From Icerya purchasi (Eukaryota; Arthropoda; Insecta; Hemiptera; Monophlebidae), in NCBI GenBank assembly GCA_039619475.1, contig CM077115.1, positions 486,969,352 to 487,033,351 on the forward strand: 64,000 nt of DNA. Direction: 5' to 3'. This document shows, piece after piece, positions 1 to 11,869 of the stretch. The position numbers were made by a program, and so were the translations under genes. The notes below the pieces were generated by a model. It had not been told where the DNA came from, searched no databases, and was given only the letters and a program-made list of their open reading frames with translations. Every line of letters begins with the position of its first letter. The first letter of the stretch is position 1.

Positions 1-665
1 TCGAAAATCGAATGTTAATCATCTGTTTTCTCTTTACAGTCTATACAGATATGTCTGTTTCAGCAATTTTAAATCGTTTCATATAGACACTCCATTGTTA
101 TTTCCATATCCGGTTAAAAATTCGGTGAAGTTATAATCGGTATAAAAATGTTTCATTTGTAGTCTTTCTTCTAAGTTTGGAACTATTTCCCGTGTTACTT
201 TTCCAGTTTTTGATTTATCACACCTGAGTGTTGCCAGAGTGTCGTATACTACTTGAATTAATTTTATTGATCTGTTTTCGTAACTTTTTTTCGTCTAAAA
301 TTTTAGTTCTTCTTGTTTCAATGTTTTGATTTGGTTTACAGTTTCCAACTTTAAGTCTACAGGTATTATTATTCCTGCTATGATGTTGACTGAAGTATAC
401 GATATTGTGCGATAACCAGAGATTGTTCCTATTAATATTTTCCTTTGTAATTTTAACAGATTATTCTTGTCTTTTTCTCGTAAAACTGGAAAATATACTG
501 TAGAGCAGTATTCTGTTATTGATCCAAAAATGATTTTGTAGAGTACTATTCTATCTTTATATTTGAAACCGAACATATTTGAATATAGTGATCTTAATTT
601 GAAATAAATTTTTTTAATCTTGTCTATTATGAATTCGATGTGTTTTCCAAAATTAGAAAATGAAC
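1..665 (-). pseudogene. R1-like LINE fragment, reverse transcriptase C-terminal end
   Basis: The minus strand encodes the region after the RT palm of an R1-clade non-LTR retrotransposon. A frame at 576-295 reads through the typical thumb region (LYKIIFG, then LQRKILIGTISGYRTIS), and the same reading continues upstream to about 665 (NFGKHIEFIIDKIKK). Below 295 the frame is interrupted by a stop but goes on with the family's C-terminal FLTGYG motif near 90. The palm and the endonuclease are absent, so the copy is 5'-truncated near 665 and runs off the left edge of the window. The in-frame stops show that it is dead. Assignment to the R1 group rests on these motifs only. Confidence 0.72.
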
Positions 666-1740
666 TATAAAAAAATGCGCAATTTTTTATGTGATTGTTG
701 CCGTCATTTTAGAACTTTTGCATATTGACGTGCAAATGCTTCTCAATTCTTGCGAAGATTTTACAAGTTTTTTAAGTATTTCAAAAATTTCATTTAAATC
801 ATAAAATGTACTGCCTTTTGCATTCAAATCTGGTCATTTTATTTTATCATTTTTTTTATTGTCACTGTCTTGTGAGCATTTGAGCGCTGAAATTATTTTC
901 CGATCATTCACATACAACGATAAGCGGAAACCGTTTGTTTTCATTAATGTTACTTTTTTCTTGATAAAATGTAGTAAATAAAATAAATACTCATAAAACA
1001 GTCAAACAGTAATCAAAGTTAAACTTTAAAAAATAAAAACGGAAATCGAAATTTACTTCGCAATTAATTTCTATTATAAAATATAACATTTGCTTCATAT
1101 AATTCAATGCATATTGTCCTTTTCAGGGTCGATCAAAAGTAGAAAGAGTTTTTCAAGTTTAAATAAAATACATATTTTTAAAGTCGGACTCATTAAATTC
1201 GGAGATTTTATATTTTAATTAAAGATTTTATAACATGCTTATTGCTGTTTTCAAATTCGGCCCATTTTAAAAATTTTTTATTAATTTCAATAAAATATAT
1301 ATTTCAAAATTAAGTACATTAAACCTCATATTTGAATTAAGAGTTTTATAACGAAAACATCATGATTTTGCCAAATGATTAATGTTTTTTTATCCACCTT
1401 AAAGTATTTTGCCCACAAAATTGTATTTCTGCTACAATACTTTTGATTTCTTTTCTTCTATACATCTTTTTCCTACGTTTATGGGCCACTTATTGGCTCC
1501 CCGTCAACCACACTCACCACAAAACATAATAATAAATTTCTCCAACAACGAATGGCATTTCCAGATAATAATAAAGCAAATAACCGTTTTGTTTAGAATT
1601 CTTAGTAAAAATAATTTTAAATTATTAAAATCACAGAAGGTATCGGCCCCTGCTCATTTTATTTAAAAAAATTAAATTCTCCCATATTAGAAATTAAAAA
1701 TTATGAATTTTAAAAGCAGATGAATTTTAGCTGAAAGTAC
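666..1740. other. gene-free AT-rich stretch
   Basis: I see no supported gene, RNA or repeat here. The sequence is AT-rich with short A and T runs. An open frame near 1409-1666 has no family features and I do not count it. Confidence 0.6.
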
Positions 1741-2970
1741 GAAATTTGATTATTTTAATTATTTATTTATTTATTATATTTACAAGTCGCTTTTGGACTA
1801 CAAGGTCATTAGCGACTACGGTTTTACAGATAATTATAAAATTTTATATTGAATATTTGAAAATGCGCGAAACAAAAAATAATCAAAAAATTAGCTGAAG
1901 GCTGGGGAAGTTAGATCAGTTGGAATACAGAGATGTCTTTGAGGAAGGCTACGATTCTTTTACACTTCTCGGCGTCCGAAAACATCTCTGGAAGGCCGTT
2001 GGTAATACCCGCTTGTTGTCTGGCCTGCTGGTAGTGATTACACTCGATCAAAAGATGCCTCACCGATATAGGCATGTTGCAGCGTTGACACAGGTTGGGC
2101 GGTTTTTTAGATATGAGGAACGAATGGGTCAAGTTTGTGTGTCCAATGCGGATACGAGTTAGGACACACTGCTCGTGTCTACTGAGAGTTGGCATGTTTT
2201 CGTAGGTATCTTTTCTAAACTCGTAGAGTTTGCTCGGCGTTTGGAGCCAAAAGGTGTTCCAGTAGTTTTTGACTGTGTTGCTTATCACCATTTTAGCTTC
2301 ATGAGGTGTCATAAGTACTTCAGGCGGGCAATCTTGTGTCGTCGTGGTTCTTGCAGCTTGGTCCGCCAATTCATTTCCTTGGATTCCTGTATGCGCCGGT
2401 ATCCACACAAGGCTGACCTGTATATACTTTGATTGGAGCTGGTCCAATTTTAGGTGGATGCGTTGTATGATAGGGTTTTCGGTAAACTGATTGTGGATGG
2501 CTCTTAAGCAGGACAACGAGTCAGTAAATATGGTACAGTTTTTTGCGTCTTGGCGCAGTAGGATTAGTTCTAGAGTATGGGGAATCGCCTTAGCCTCACA
2601 GGTGAAGATTGAATTATTGTCGTGCGTTCGTTGTGCTGCTAACGTGATAGAGTCAGAGACTATAGCGTAACCTGTTTTGCCGTTGAGAATTGAACCGTCT
2701 GTATAGTATTCCGTGCATGGCTGAAATTTTTCGCGTATTTCAAGGAAAAGTAATCTAAACGTCTCTGAGCTTGTGATTACTTTCTCGTGCTCACTTAGAT
2801 CAACATTTATTGTCAGATTTGGTTGGCACCACGGGGGTAGGAACCCTAGCGATCGTTCATAAACCGTTGGTAGTATTATTTCGAGTTCTGCTGTGTATCT
2901 GGCTATCCGCGATCTGAGTGGTTCTGCTGCCGAATAGTCGGGGTCGATATTGTGCACAGGGACCTTACAG
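1741..2970 (-). mobile_element. 5'-truncated jockey/I-like LINE with RNase H domain
   Basis: On the minus strand an intact frame (2957-1911, 348 codons) has no plausible ATG at its start, so it is the 3' remainder of a longer polyprotein. It carries an RNase H domain: YYTDGS with the first Asp at about residue 86, a Glu in the TCEAKAI segment, FTDS for the second Asp, and WIPAHTGIQGNELAD for the His/Asp motif. A terminal Cys/His cluster follows (CQRC, then HLLIEC). Downstream, the 3' untranslated region runs to about 1745, where the minus strand ends in AAATA repeats that may replace a poly(A) tail. The truncation point is near 2970. Absence of frameshifts in over 1 kb suggests a fairly recent insertion. 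Confidence 0.8.
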
Positions 2971-4390
2971 TTTAAGTAACAAGTAAATCAAACATAATGT
3001 TCTTGACGTCTTTTTACTCAACTCTATATGAAACTCTTTCACAACTTCACTATAATTTAAATTTCCAAAGTATTTTATTGAAATAAATTTTAGATTTTTT
3101 TTGTGTACGTTTTTAGTCCCTCTGCATCAACATATTAACCTAGTAACAAGGAAGTGCAAATATATTCAATTTATGTATTTGTCTGCAACTATGGTCGAAT
3201 TGCGAACTTCTTAACAACAGCCAAGAATCGTACAATTTAGGTCACTACAACAGACTTGTAGAAATTTAAAGAATTATACAATAGAAGCCGCTTAATTAAC
3301 AGCGAATTCTGTTCAGTTTTAAATCATTCAATCATTATATTTATATATTTTATTCTGATCATATTAAAATGAAAGTAAGTAAAATTCCCTTAACACAAAA
3401 GTTTGAAGTATTGCGGAATAAAAACAGAGTTCAAGTTTTTCACAATATTAGAATGATCATCGGGAAATTTATTATCAAAGGAATAATTAAACGTTGACAA
3501 AAATATTGCAACAGTTGTTTTAATCAGCAATGAAACCGCGATCAAAGAGTCAAATAAACAACAGTGATGAAAATAATGAAGAAGAAATAAGCAAACAAAC
3601 GGTTGACGATATATAGAAGTGTCAAATATAATGAAAACTTTTACCAAGTTAACAAAGAGTTGCGGATTTTTCGATACTAATTTAAAAGCAAAAATTATTA
3701 AGAAAATTCAGACCAGTTGAAACAATTTATAAAGAAACGGTTAGTATACAACAGTGTAAAATAAAAGTTACCCTCACTGTTTGAAAAAGTAAAGCATTAT
3801 TACAAAGTCTTATAGGCTTAGCATTAAAAGGTAAGATTTCTTTTAATAAAATTTTTTTTTAAAAATATTTTTAGTCCTCACAGTTCCATCTAAATCAGTT
3901 TTGACTGCAGAAGTAAAAAATAAAAGACCCTTATTGTAAAAGTTTAAAGAAAATCATTAAAAAACACCATATAACATTTTGTTATATAAGCTATACAGTA
4001 TAAAAAAAAATTATTTTTAAATTATATGAATTCATGAATCGGTATTTTGGGTAATGCACCACTCCTACAACTTGGCATGCTTGAGACGCCCCTGAATACA
4101 TTATTGATACAAATTTTATTTTTTATATACGGTAACTTCCTAGCGGTCGTAGTCAATAGACACTATGATTATTAACAAACAAATACACATATAAGAACAA
4201 AAAAAACAGAAAAATGACTAGTGAATCGTACAAAAAGTTGTATTTTTTTTTTACTTTGTTTTCACTGATTACCAATAATTTTTTGAATTTTAAATTCTTT
4301 GCAGGGCAACTGTCCAGTTTTGCCTTTTCACAAATGATGCAATCGCCGAGAACGGAAAGATTAATAATTTAGCTCCTGTTCTGCAAATCG
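2971..4390. other. gene-free AT-rich stretch
   Basis: No supported coding region. The region is AT-rich. Open frames of about 85 codons here lack any recognisable motif. Confidence 0.6.
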
Positions 4391-4502
4391 ATGTGCGGTT
4401 TTATCCGTGTGCGCTTTTGTCCGTGTGCGCTTTTATCCATGTACGCTTTTATCCGTGTGCGCTTTTGTCCTGTGCGCTTTTGTCTTGTGCATTTTTGTCC
4501 GG
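4391..4502. repeat. minisatellite, about 17-bp unit
   Basis: About six to seven imperfect copies of a 16-18 bp unit (consensus like TCCGTGTGCGCTTTTG) stand head to tail. They end where recognisable RT coding sequence starts. Copies differ by single substitutions and by one to two base length changes. The array lies exactly at the 5' truncation point of the neighbouring LINE fragment. Confidence 0.8.
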
Positions 4503-4503
4503 T

Positions 4504-6165
4504 CACCCTTCAATATATATACCATTGCTGTAGCATCTCTTCCTTTAAACTCCCTCTCTTTATTCTTTGCGGATGATATTCTTCTTTTTTCCTCTTCCTA
4601 TGACTTAGTGATCGCCAACGAAACTCTTAATTCGTCTTCGTTTGCACTTGAACAGTCCCTATCTTCTATTCACCTTTCTGTTTCTTCTTCTAAATCCTCT
4701 TCTATGGTTTTTACTCTCCGCCCCTACAATTCCGCATTAGTCAACCTATCCCTGAATCAAGTTTCTCTTCCCCGTGTTATTTGCTTCTGCTATCTCGGTA
4801 TTTACCTTAATAGTCGTCTGACCTTCTCTGAGCATATTGACCACCTTTCTTGTTCTGCCGTTAAAAGACTGAACTTGCTAAAATCCTTGTCTCCAACCAA
4901 ATGGGGAGGTGATCCTCATCTGCTCATTTCCCTGTATACATCCATTATTCGCTCCAAGTTTGATTACTGCTCTTTTATCCATGGTTGTGCCTCCAGATCC
5001 CTTCTTTCCAAATTAGATATAATACAAAACTCCTGTCTCCGTCTTTGCCTCGGTGCTCTCAAATCCTCTCCCATTTCAGCAATGCTGGCGGAATCTAACA
5101 TACCTCCCCTCTCAGTTCGAAGGTCTTATTTGGGCTATCGATTCCTTTTCAAACGTTTACCTTTCACTTCGTCTCAACTTATTCCTTCCTACATTTACAT
5201 TGCCAAGAACTGGCGTTTTGTTTCTAATAAAATCCCTATCTTAGCCCCTATTTCTCAACGTCTTAGCCATTTCTCCTCCCATATTATATCCAGCAATAAT
5301 CTTCCGTACTTCTCACTCAATTATTTCGACCTCTTACACCCTCCCAAAGTACATTTTCTCCCTAAATTTTCCAAGTTTATGCCTCAGACCGTCATTAAAC
5401 AGGAATTTCGCAGTACGGTCAGTTGTCTTTTTCCTTCTCATGCACTTGTTTTTTACTGATGGCTCTAGAGGACCCGGTGGGGTCGGATCGTCTTTTATTC
5501 TTCCGGACTCCAATTTCTCCGAATCCTTTCGCCTCCCATCTTTCTGTTCTATTTTTACGGCCGAATTGATGGCTATCCTTCGTGCGATCATACATATCTC
5601 GTCCAATCGTTCGTCCTCCGACTATCTAATCATTTCTGACTCCATGGGTGCTCTCCAGGCTATCAGTTCACCGTTTCCTCCTCCCTCTTCTGACTTCTTC
5701 ATTCTTCGTATACAATCTCTCATTTATAATCTTTCTTTCCATCACTCTATACACATTGACTTACTGTGGGTTCCTGGTCACAGAAGCATCGAGGGTAATG
5801 AAATGGCGGATGCTTTGGCTCAGGTTGCTGTTCGTTCTCGCTTCTATTTAAAAAAAAATCCCGGCTGTTAATCTATTACCCCTAATTAGGAAGCTTCACT
5901 TCAGATTTTGGTCGGATGTGTACCCTTCTTCTTTTTCCAACAATCGTTCCTTCTACCTTTCAATCCAACCTACACTTCCTTCTCATCCATGGTTCTCGGA
6001 GTTTCCCTCTCTTCCACGATTTATAATTTCCTCTATTGTCCGCCTCCGCTTTAATCACACACTGCTGCCCTCTTCACGCTATCGTTTCTCTTTGCTTCCC
6101 TCTCCTCATTGTCTGTTACATCCAGATGATAGTTGTTTCTTTCTGCGTTCGTATTTTAATCGCGC
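4504..6165 (+). pseudogene. LINE fragment: RT C-terminal half plus RNase H (I/R1-like)
   Basis: The frame from about 4504 to 5459 starts just before RT motif C, seen as FADDILL (the usual YADD with Y to F). It continues through the thumb (FCYLGIYLNSRLTFSEHI, then LNLLKSLSPTKWGGD). The reading then shifts: at 5440-5871 another frame encodes RNase H with FFTDGS, the Glu of FTAEL, ISDS and VPGHRSIEGNEMADAL. A further frame at about 5890-6150 holds the C-terminal region (LPRFIISSIVRLRFNHTLL and a His/Cys cluster), which stops abruptly where the next element begins. At least two frameshifts and the loss of the whole 5' half make it a pseudogene. A related copy lies on the minus strand at 11870-13390. 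Confidence 0.75.
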
Positions 6166-6297
6166 ACTTCACTACCGCGGATGCCGCGTGTAGTTCGTAC
6201 CCCTCCGCCGACGACCAGTGCCACACTGTCGTCGTGCTCATTCATAGAAAACGCGCAGACGGGGGCTGCGCAGTACATTCATGATAATGTTACACAA

Positions 6298-7387
6298 ATG
6301 GAGACTGGTGGAGAGGAGCAAGGCGCTGCTGGCCCTGCTCACGGAGGAAACCCAGAATTCAACGGTACAGCAATGAAACCGAAAAATAAGTATACATTAT
6401 ACGGCGACGACGGAAATACTTCCGACAGCGAAGATGAACACATTTCTACAGAATTGTCCCATTCCATCCCCTGGGCACCAGCATCACAGCACAACGGTGG
6501 TAGCCTCCCAAAACGGAAAAAAGTAGATAATGTAAGTATAGCCACGAAAAACCGGTTCATGCCTCTACAACAGATGGAAGATTCCACTGAAGATACAAGT
6601 AACTTAAGTGATATTATAAATAATGTTATTCATAAGGATAGTGTAAAAATAACTAATACTACCACAGACTCTAACGATAAAAACACAAAAATACCACCGA
6701 TTATATTTAGCGGACCACTAAACGAAAATCATAATAATTTTATATCGCAGATTAATAAAGAGCTAAAATATGGCGTTAAAGTTAAGACAACTCGAAATAC
6801 CTACATACTTTATACTAGCAGTATAAACGATTATGATATAGCATTAAAGATATTACAAAATAAATCAATCGAGCATTATACGCACACACCTGAAATGCGT
6901 AAACCGATAAAGATGATATTAAAAGGTCTCCCTTCGAATTTAAATATTAATGAAATTAGGCACGATATCGAACGGAAACTTAAAGTTGAAAACATAAAAC
7001 AATTTACTAAAAAAGATTTAGAAAATAACCAAATAACTTTTTTACCTATCTATCGCGGTAACGTTTCCGGCTAATACTAGCATTAAAGAAATATTAAATG
7101 TTAACGTAATTTGTTACTGTTTGATAAAATGGGAGAGATATAAATCGAAAAATTCTGTCATTCAGTGTTTCAAGTGCTTAGGATACGGCCATGTATCCTA
7201 TAACTGTTTCAAAACCGAAAAATGTTTAAAGTGTAGTGGGCCTCACTCCGTAAAAATATGTACTGTAAATAATACCTCAAAGTGTGCAAACTGCACAGGC
7301 AACCATGCAGCAAACTTTAAAAACTGCCCGGTATACCACATTCGCATTACTGATATAGTATCTAACAAAACAACACATACCACGTAA
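6298..7387 (+). pseudogene. LINE ORF1, gag-like nucleic-acid-binding protein
   Basis: ORF1 binds the element's RNA. A frame open from 6181 has its first convincing methionine at 6298 (METGGEEQG). It holds a low-complexity acidic N-terminus, a basic KRKK patch and the PIIFSG to LKGLP region seen in jockey gag proteins. It stops at 7074. In another frame (about 7050-7387) the C-terminal half has three CCHC-type knuckles: CFKCLGYGHVSYNC, CLKCSGPHSVKIC and CANCTGNHAANFKNC. One frameshift near 7050 separates the parts, so no full gag can be made as written. Remains of the tail extend towards 7770 with several stops. Confidence 0.72.
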
Positions 7388-7774
7388 AAATACTAATGAT
7401 AATGTGTTTATAATGATATCCAAAATGCGCGAAATAATATTAATAATCGGAAAAATAGCAGCGTCAGCAATTATGACATGAACAGAAATACTATTAACAA
7501 AAATAAGCATTACTTAATAAAACGTCACGCACATTTGCCCAAGTCGCATCCCAAAAAAACATCCAAAAACTCAACAAGCAACTAATGATGTAACGCAATT
7601 ATTGTCGATTTTTAAAGGTGACACGTTAAATAAAATAATATTATGTATTAAATCAATAGCTACTAAGTTAAAATCAAATCGGGCATCAGATATATTTAAT
7701 ATTATAACAACTATTATAGAAAGTACTACTGATACATTCTTATAAAATGTATTTTAAAATAAGCACATGTTTTA

Positions 7775-10484
7775 ATGACCAACAAAAATGGTATTAAAAT
7801 TGTTAGCTGGAATGCTAATTCGGTGAGAAACAGGATATTGGAATTAAATCAGTTTTTGATGGATAATAAGATACACATAGCCTGTCTTTCGGAAACTAAG
7901 CTAAACTTAAACATGCCCTCTAAAGTTGGAAATTATTATACTTACCGAAATGACAATTCAGGTACCAGTGGTGGTGTTGCCTTGCTTATACACAATAGTA
8001 TAAGTTTCGATCCGCTACCTCAAATAAAAACTAAGCGAATTGAAGCAATTGGAATTAAACTTGGCGTGGAAAATGATAATCTGGCTATAATTTCTGTATA
8101 TAGAATGTGCCGAAATTTTTTGAAGAGGACATTGAGCATCTTATAAGAATAAACTCCCGGACATTGATTATAGGTGATTTAAATGCCAAACACCGCGCTT
8201 GGAATTGCCATAATGCAAATCGAGCTGGTAATATTTTATTAAACTTATCTATGACAAACCATTTTCAAATTTGTTTCCCAGCTACGCCTACATTTTTTCC
8301 GCGAAATCCTCGTCTCAAACCTAGTGTCATTGACGGAATCTTAGCGAAGGGATTTCACAAATTTACGGACCCCATATCAGTCAGCCATTTATCTTCTGAT
8401 CATAATCCTGTAATTTTTGAAATAAATACCACCTTTACTCAAACCCCTTCCGTGGAGCGATATAATTACCCTAAAGCAAACTGGAATCTCTACCAAGCTT
8501 TTATCAAGGAACATATCATACTACCTGCTACCTTGAAATCACCTCCGGAAATAGATAAATTTATATCTTCTCTAACTTCAATATTATTAACCGCTGTCGA
8601 AAAATCTGTACCCAAATTATCTCCGCATAAACCTTTTACTGCTTCTAGAAAACTTGGTTTTCTTATTAGTATTAAAAATTTTTGCCGTAGGATGAGCCGA
8701 AAAAATCAGTTGCCATCTTCCATTGCATACAAAAAATTATATAACAAATTAAATAAGCTGGTAAAAGCCCGGCTACTTCATGAGAGAAATGAAAAATGGA
8801 ACGTATTTTTGAAGAATTTGTCCCATAAAGACAACACTCTGTGGAAAGTAAACAAACGTTTCTGTAGAAATCAGACTGAGCTGCCGCCAATCACAATCCC
8901 AAACAGTATTAATAAGATTGCATATTCCATAAAAGACAAAACCGAAGTACTTGCTACCCATTTTCACAATATACATAAGCAAAATGAATGCTTATCTACA
9001 CACTATCATGTTCGCAGCGTCAGACAAGCTATAAACAGATATCTATGCCAAACGTCCCCTACATCAAATCCACATATTTTTACTACGCCTAAAGAAGTTA
9101 AGAAATGCATTCGTACATTGAGAAACACAAACTCTGTCGGAAATGACTTGGTGCACATCCGCATGATCAAGAATCTCCCAAAAAAAGCTATCCTCGGGTT
9201 AGTTAGCCTTTTTAATTCCTGCCTACGCTTAACTTATTACCCTTTATCCTGGAGAACCTCAATAACGATACCTCTTGCGAAGCATGGAAAGGATGCTTCC
9301 TTTGTGCAAAATATCAGGCCTATTAGTCTATTAAGTAATATCAGCAAAATCTTTGAAAAATTAATCTTAATTAGACTAAACAAGTACAGTGACACAAATG
9401 CTATTTTTAGGGAATTCCAATTTGGATTTAGGCCTAATTTAGGTACGACAAGGCAACTTGCCGCTTTATGCGATACAATCACTGACAATTTTAACCGAAA
9501 TAAACATACCGGTCTAGTACTCATTGATCTTGAAAAGGCTTTTGATATCACTTGGCATGAAGGCATTGTATTTAAATTAATCAAATATGGATATCCGCAA
9601 TACTTAGTACTGCTTATCAAAACTTATTTAACGAATAGACAGTTTTGCGTGCAAATTAAAAATGTTAAATCTAGTAAGAAATTTTGTGCCGCTGGAGTTC
9701 CTCAGGGGGGAGCATCTTGGGTCCCTACCTTTTTATCTTATACATAAACGACCTTCCGCTTACAAATCATGTAAGTCTAAATCTTTACGCTGATGACACT
9801 GCACTTGTCGCCACATCCTACCGAATTGATACAATATGTCGACGACTCACTGATGCCGCAAATAAGTTAGTCAAATACTTCACTAAATGGAGAATTAATA
9901 TCAACGAAAATAAATCTGAGGCAATTATATTTACAAAGCGCAGGCCAACAATTAACAATCACGTTAAAATGAAAAACAATACGATCGAATGGAAAGATGA
10001 GGTAACTCACTTAGGCATGACACTAGATAAAAAACTTACGTTTACAAAGCATATAAATCAACGTATTTATAAAACTCAGCGTAAGTTATGTAACCTGTTT
10101 CCGATTTTTAATAGAAAATCATGTCTAACAGTGTCCAATAAGTTCATGATTTATAAAGCGGTATTACTACCCACGCTATTATATGCTGCTCCAGTCTGTT
10201 GTTCGACCAGCCATAGTAACTTAATGAAGCTCCAGCGAATTCAAAACCATTGTTTTAGAATCATATTAAATAAGTCACGATACACACGCATTAAAACCAT
10301 GCACGATTATCTGCATTTTCCGTATGTCAGTGAGATTATAAAAGAACGTGCATTAAGTTTCTTTAATTATTGCGCTATGTCTGACATTATAACTATAAAC
10401 AATATAGGTAGGTATAATTATCAGTCCTTAAAACATAGATACAAGAAATATAAACACAGACGAATTAAACATGTATTACTCTGA
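7775..10484 (+). pseudogene. LINE ORF2: endonuclease and reverse transcriptase
   Basis: The first segment (7775-8146) carries the APE-type endonuclease start (IKIVSWNANSVR, then LSETKL). A frameshift near 8105 leads into 8107-9747 with IIGDLNAKHRAWNC and SSDHNPV, completing the endonuclease. RT follows with FGFRPNLGTTRQL, LIDLEKAFD and AGVPQGG. A second frameshift at a run of six G (9703-9708) separates this from 9684-10484, which has LYADDTALVA (motif C) and the thumb. No RNase H domain follows, as expected for jockey. With only two frameshifts in 2.7 kb, one of them in a homopolymer, the copy is either recently dead or contains a base-calling error at the G run. Confidence 0.78.
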
Positions 10485-10959
10485 TTACAGCCCTATATCT
10501 CTGTTTCTCACCAAATTGTTAATTTCTTTTCATGAACTCTTAGAATTTCATCTAAATTGCGAGATTATGCTAATTTTATGCTTAGTCATTAAAACTTAAA
10601 CTATTTAATAAGCTAATGTGTCAGGTTTTTTTAAACTTTTCCTGTCTATAATTATAGATTCTTTTTCTTGTTTATCATTTTCGTGTTCTGATATATATAT
10701 TAAGTTATCTGATAAGGAAATCATGTTTTTCCGGTACAGATTACCCGCTTAAGTTATGTATTGTTATTTGTTAAAAAATTAAGCGCAAATATACGTTTCT
10801 TCTTCTTCTTCTTCTTCTATAGTTGATGCGACCAAAAAAAAAAAAACAAAAAAAAAAACAAAAAAAAAAACAAGTTAAATGCGAATAAAGTGTGCGATGA
10901 CGCACGATACGACGTGCTGTGAAGCATTAATAAAAAGTAACCGACCTACCGTTCGTAAA

Positions 10960-11640
10960 TGGGATTTCCGTATTTGTACAACAGCGATAAGAAACACAAT
11001 GACTAAGTAAAACATAAAAAGAACGCACAAAACACGTCTGAATACATGAGCTCCCACTTTCTGCTCGTAAGGAACTCAAAAAAGCTATTAAAGGATGATT
11101 GAGTGTAAAATTAATGCTGAACCAAAGATGTTTTGGAAGTATGTGAATAAAAAACAAAATAATAATAATGATTTGTATGGTATTATTTTCAATTATAAAG
11201 GTAAGAAATAACAAGATAATAACGAAAAATAACTTCTGCGTTTGCGAGACACTTCTTATCACTTCGCTCGGGAATTATTCCTCCGAAGAAACCAGTAAGA
11301 GTTCTAATTTTGTTAGAGTAAGTACTTTTTCTAAAGATGAAATTGATGAATCATTTAGAAGTTTACAACCAAAACGCACGCTAGGACCTGACGGAAAACC
11401 TCTGTACATATTTAAACCACTCCGTGAATCCCTCGCAGTTCCACATTTTTACATTTACAACCTTCGTCTCCAAACCTGTGTATATCCTGAGGCATGGAAA
11501 ATTGCTGAGATGATCACACCAATTCCAAAAGATATTAAATTAAGTGAGTTTGCAGCTATTTTTTGAATCCTTCTAAAATAATGGTCAAAAAAATAAAAGC
11601 AGTCCAGATACGGTTTTTAAAGTATTTTTTTTTTTTTTTT
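10960..11640 (+). pseudogene. LINE RT N-terminal fragment
   Basis: The frame at 11168-11566 and weaker coding just before it resemble the start of a CR1/jockey-type RT: a CFGSM/FWKYVN-like segment near 11125-11150, then LQPKRTLGPDGKPLYIFKPL, and VYPEAWKIAEMITPIPK (RT motifs 0 to 1). It ends before the catalytic palm. The remainder is missing and a poly(T) run (about 11625-11640) follows. Non-functional. Confidence 0.6.
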
Positions 11641-11869
11641 AAATATAAAATAATAATATTATTTTATATATTATCTTTTGGGCGCGCCAGCGGCTTTGAT
11701 CCAGCAACTACAGAAATCATCTCTCTGAGTCGTATCGCTCGATTTCGAGATTCGTGACTGCCTATTTGTACACTAGCAGTACAGAATAGGCAGCGCTCAT
11801 GGCAATTGCTATACGCAACGCGTTAGAAAGGGTTAAATAGAGAGACGATTAGAAATAGTGCTTAGGAAA

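Larger units (their letters stand above)
6166..10873 (+). mobile_element. nearly full-length jockey-like LINE, frameshifted
   Basis: This element of about 4.7 kb has the two-frame layout of jockey-clade LINEs: a gag-like ORF1 with zinc knuckles, then ORF2 with an APE endonuclease and RT but no RNase H. It ends in a TTC microsatellite (about 10797-10817) and A-rich runs (10832-10872). Its 5' end falls inside the C-terminal region of the LINE fragment upstream, so it was inserted into that older copy. The exact 5' boundary is inferred from where similarity to the host LINE stops and is uncertain by some tens of bases. I did not find the rest of the interrupted LINE after the tail. Confidence 0.78.
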
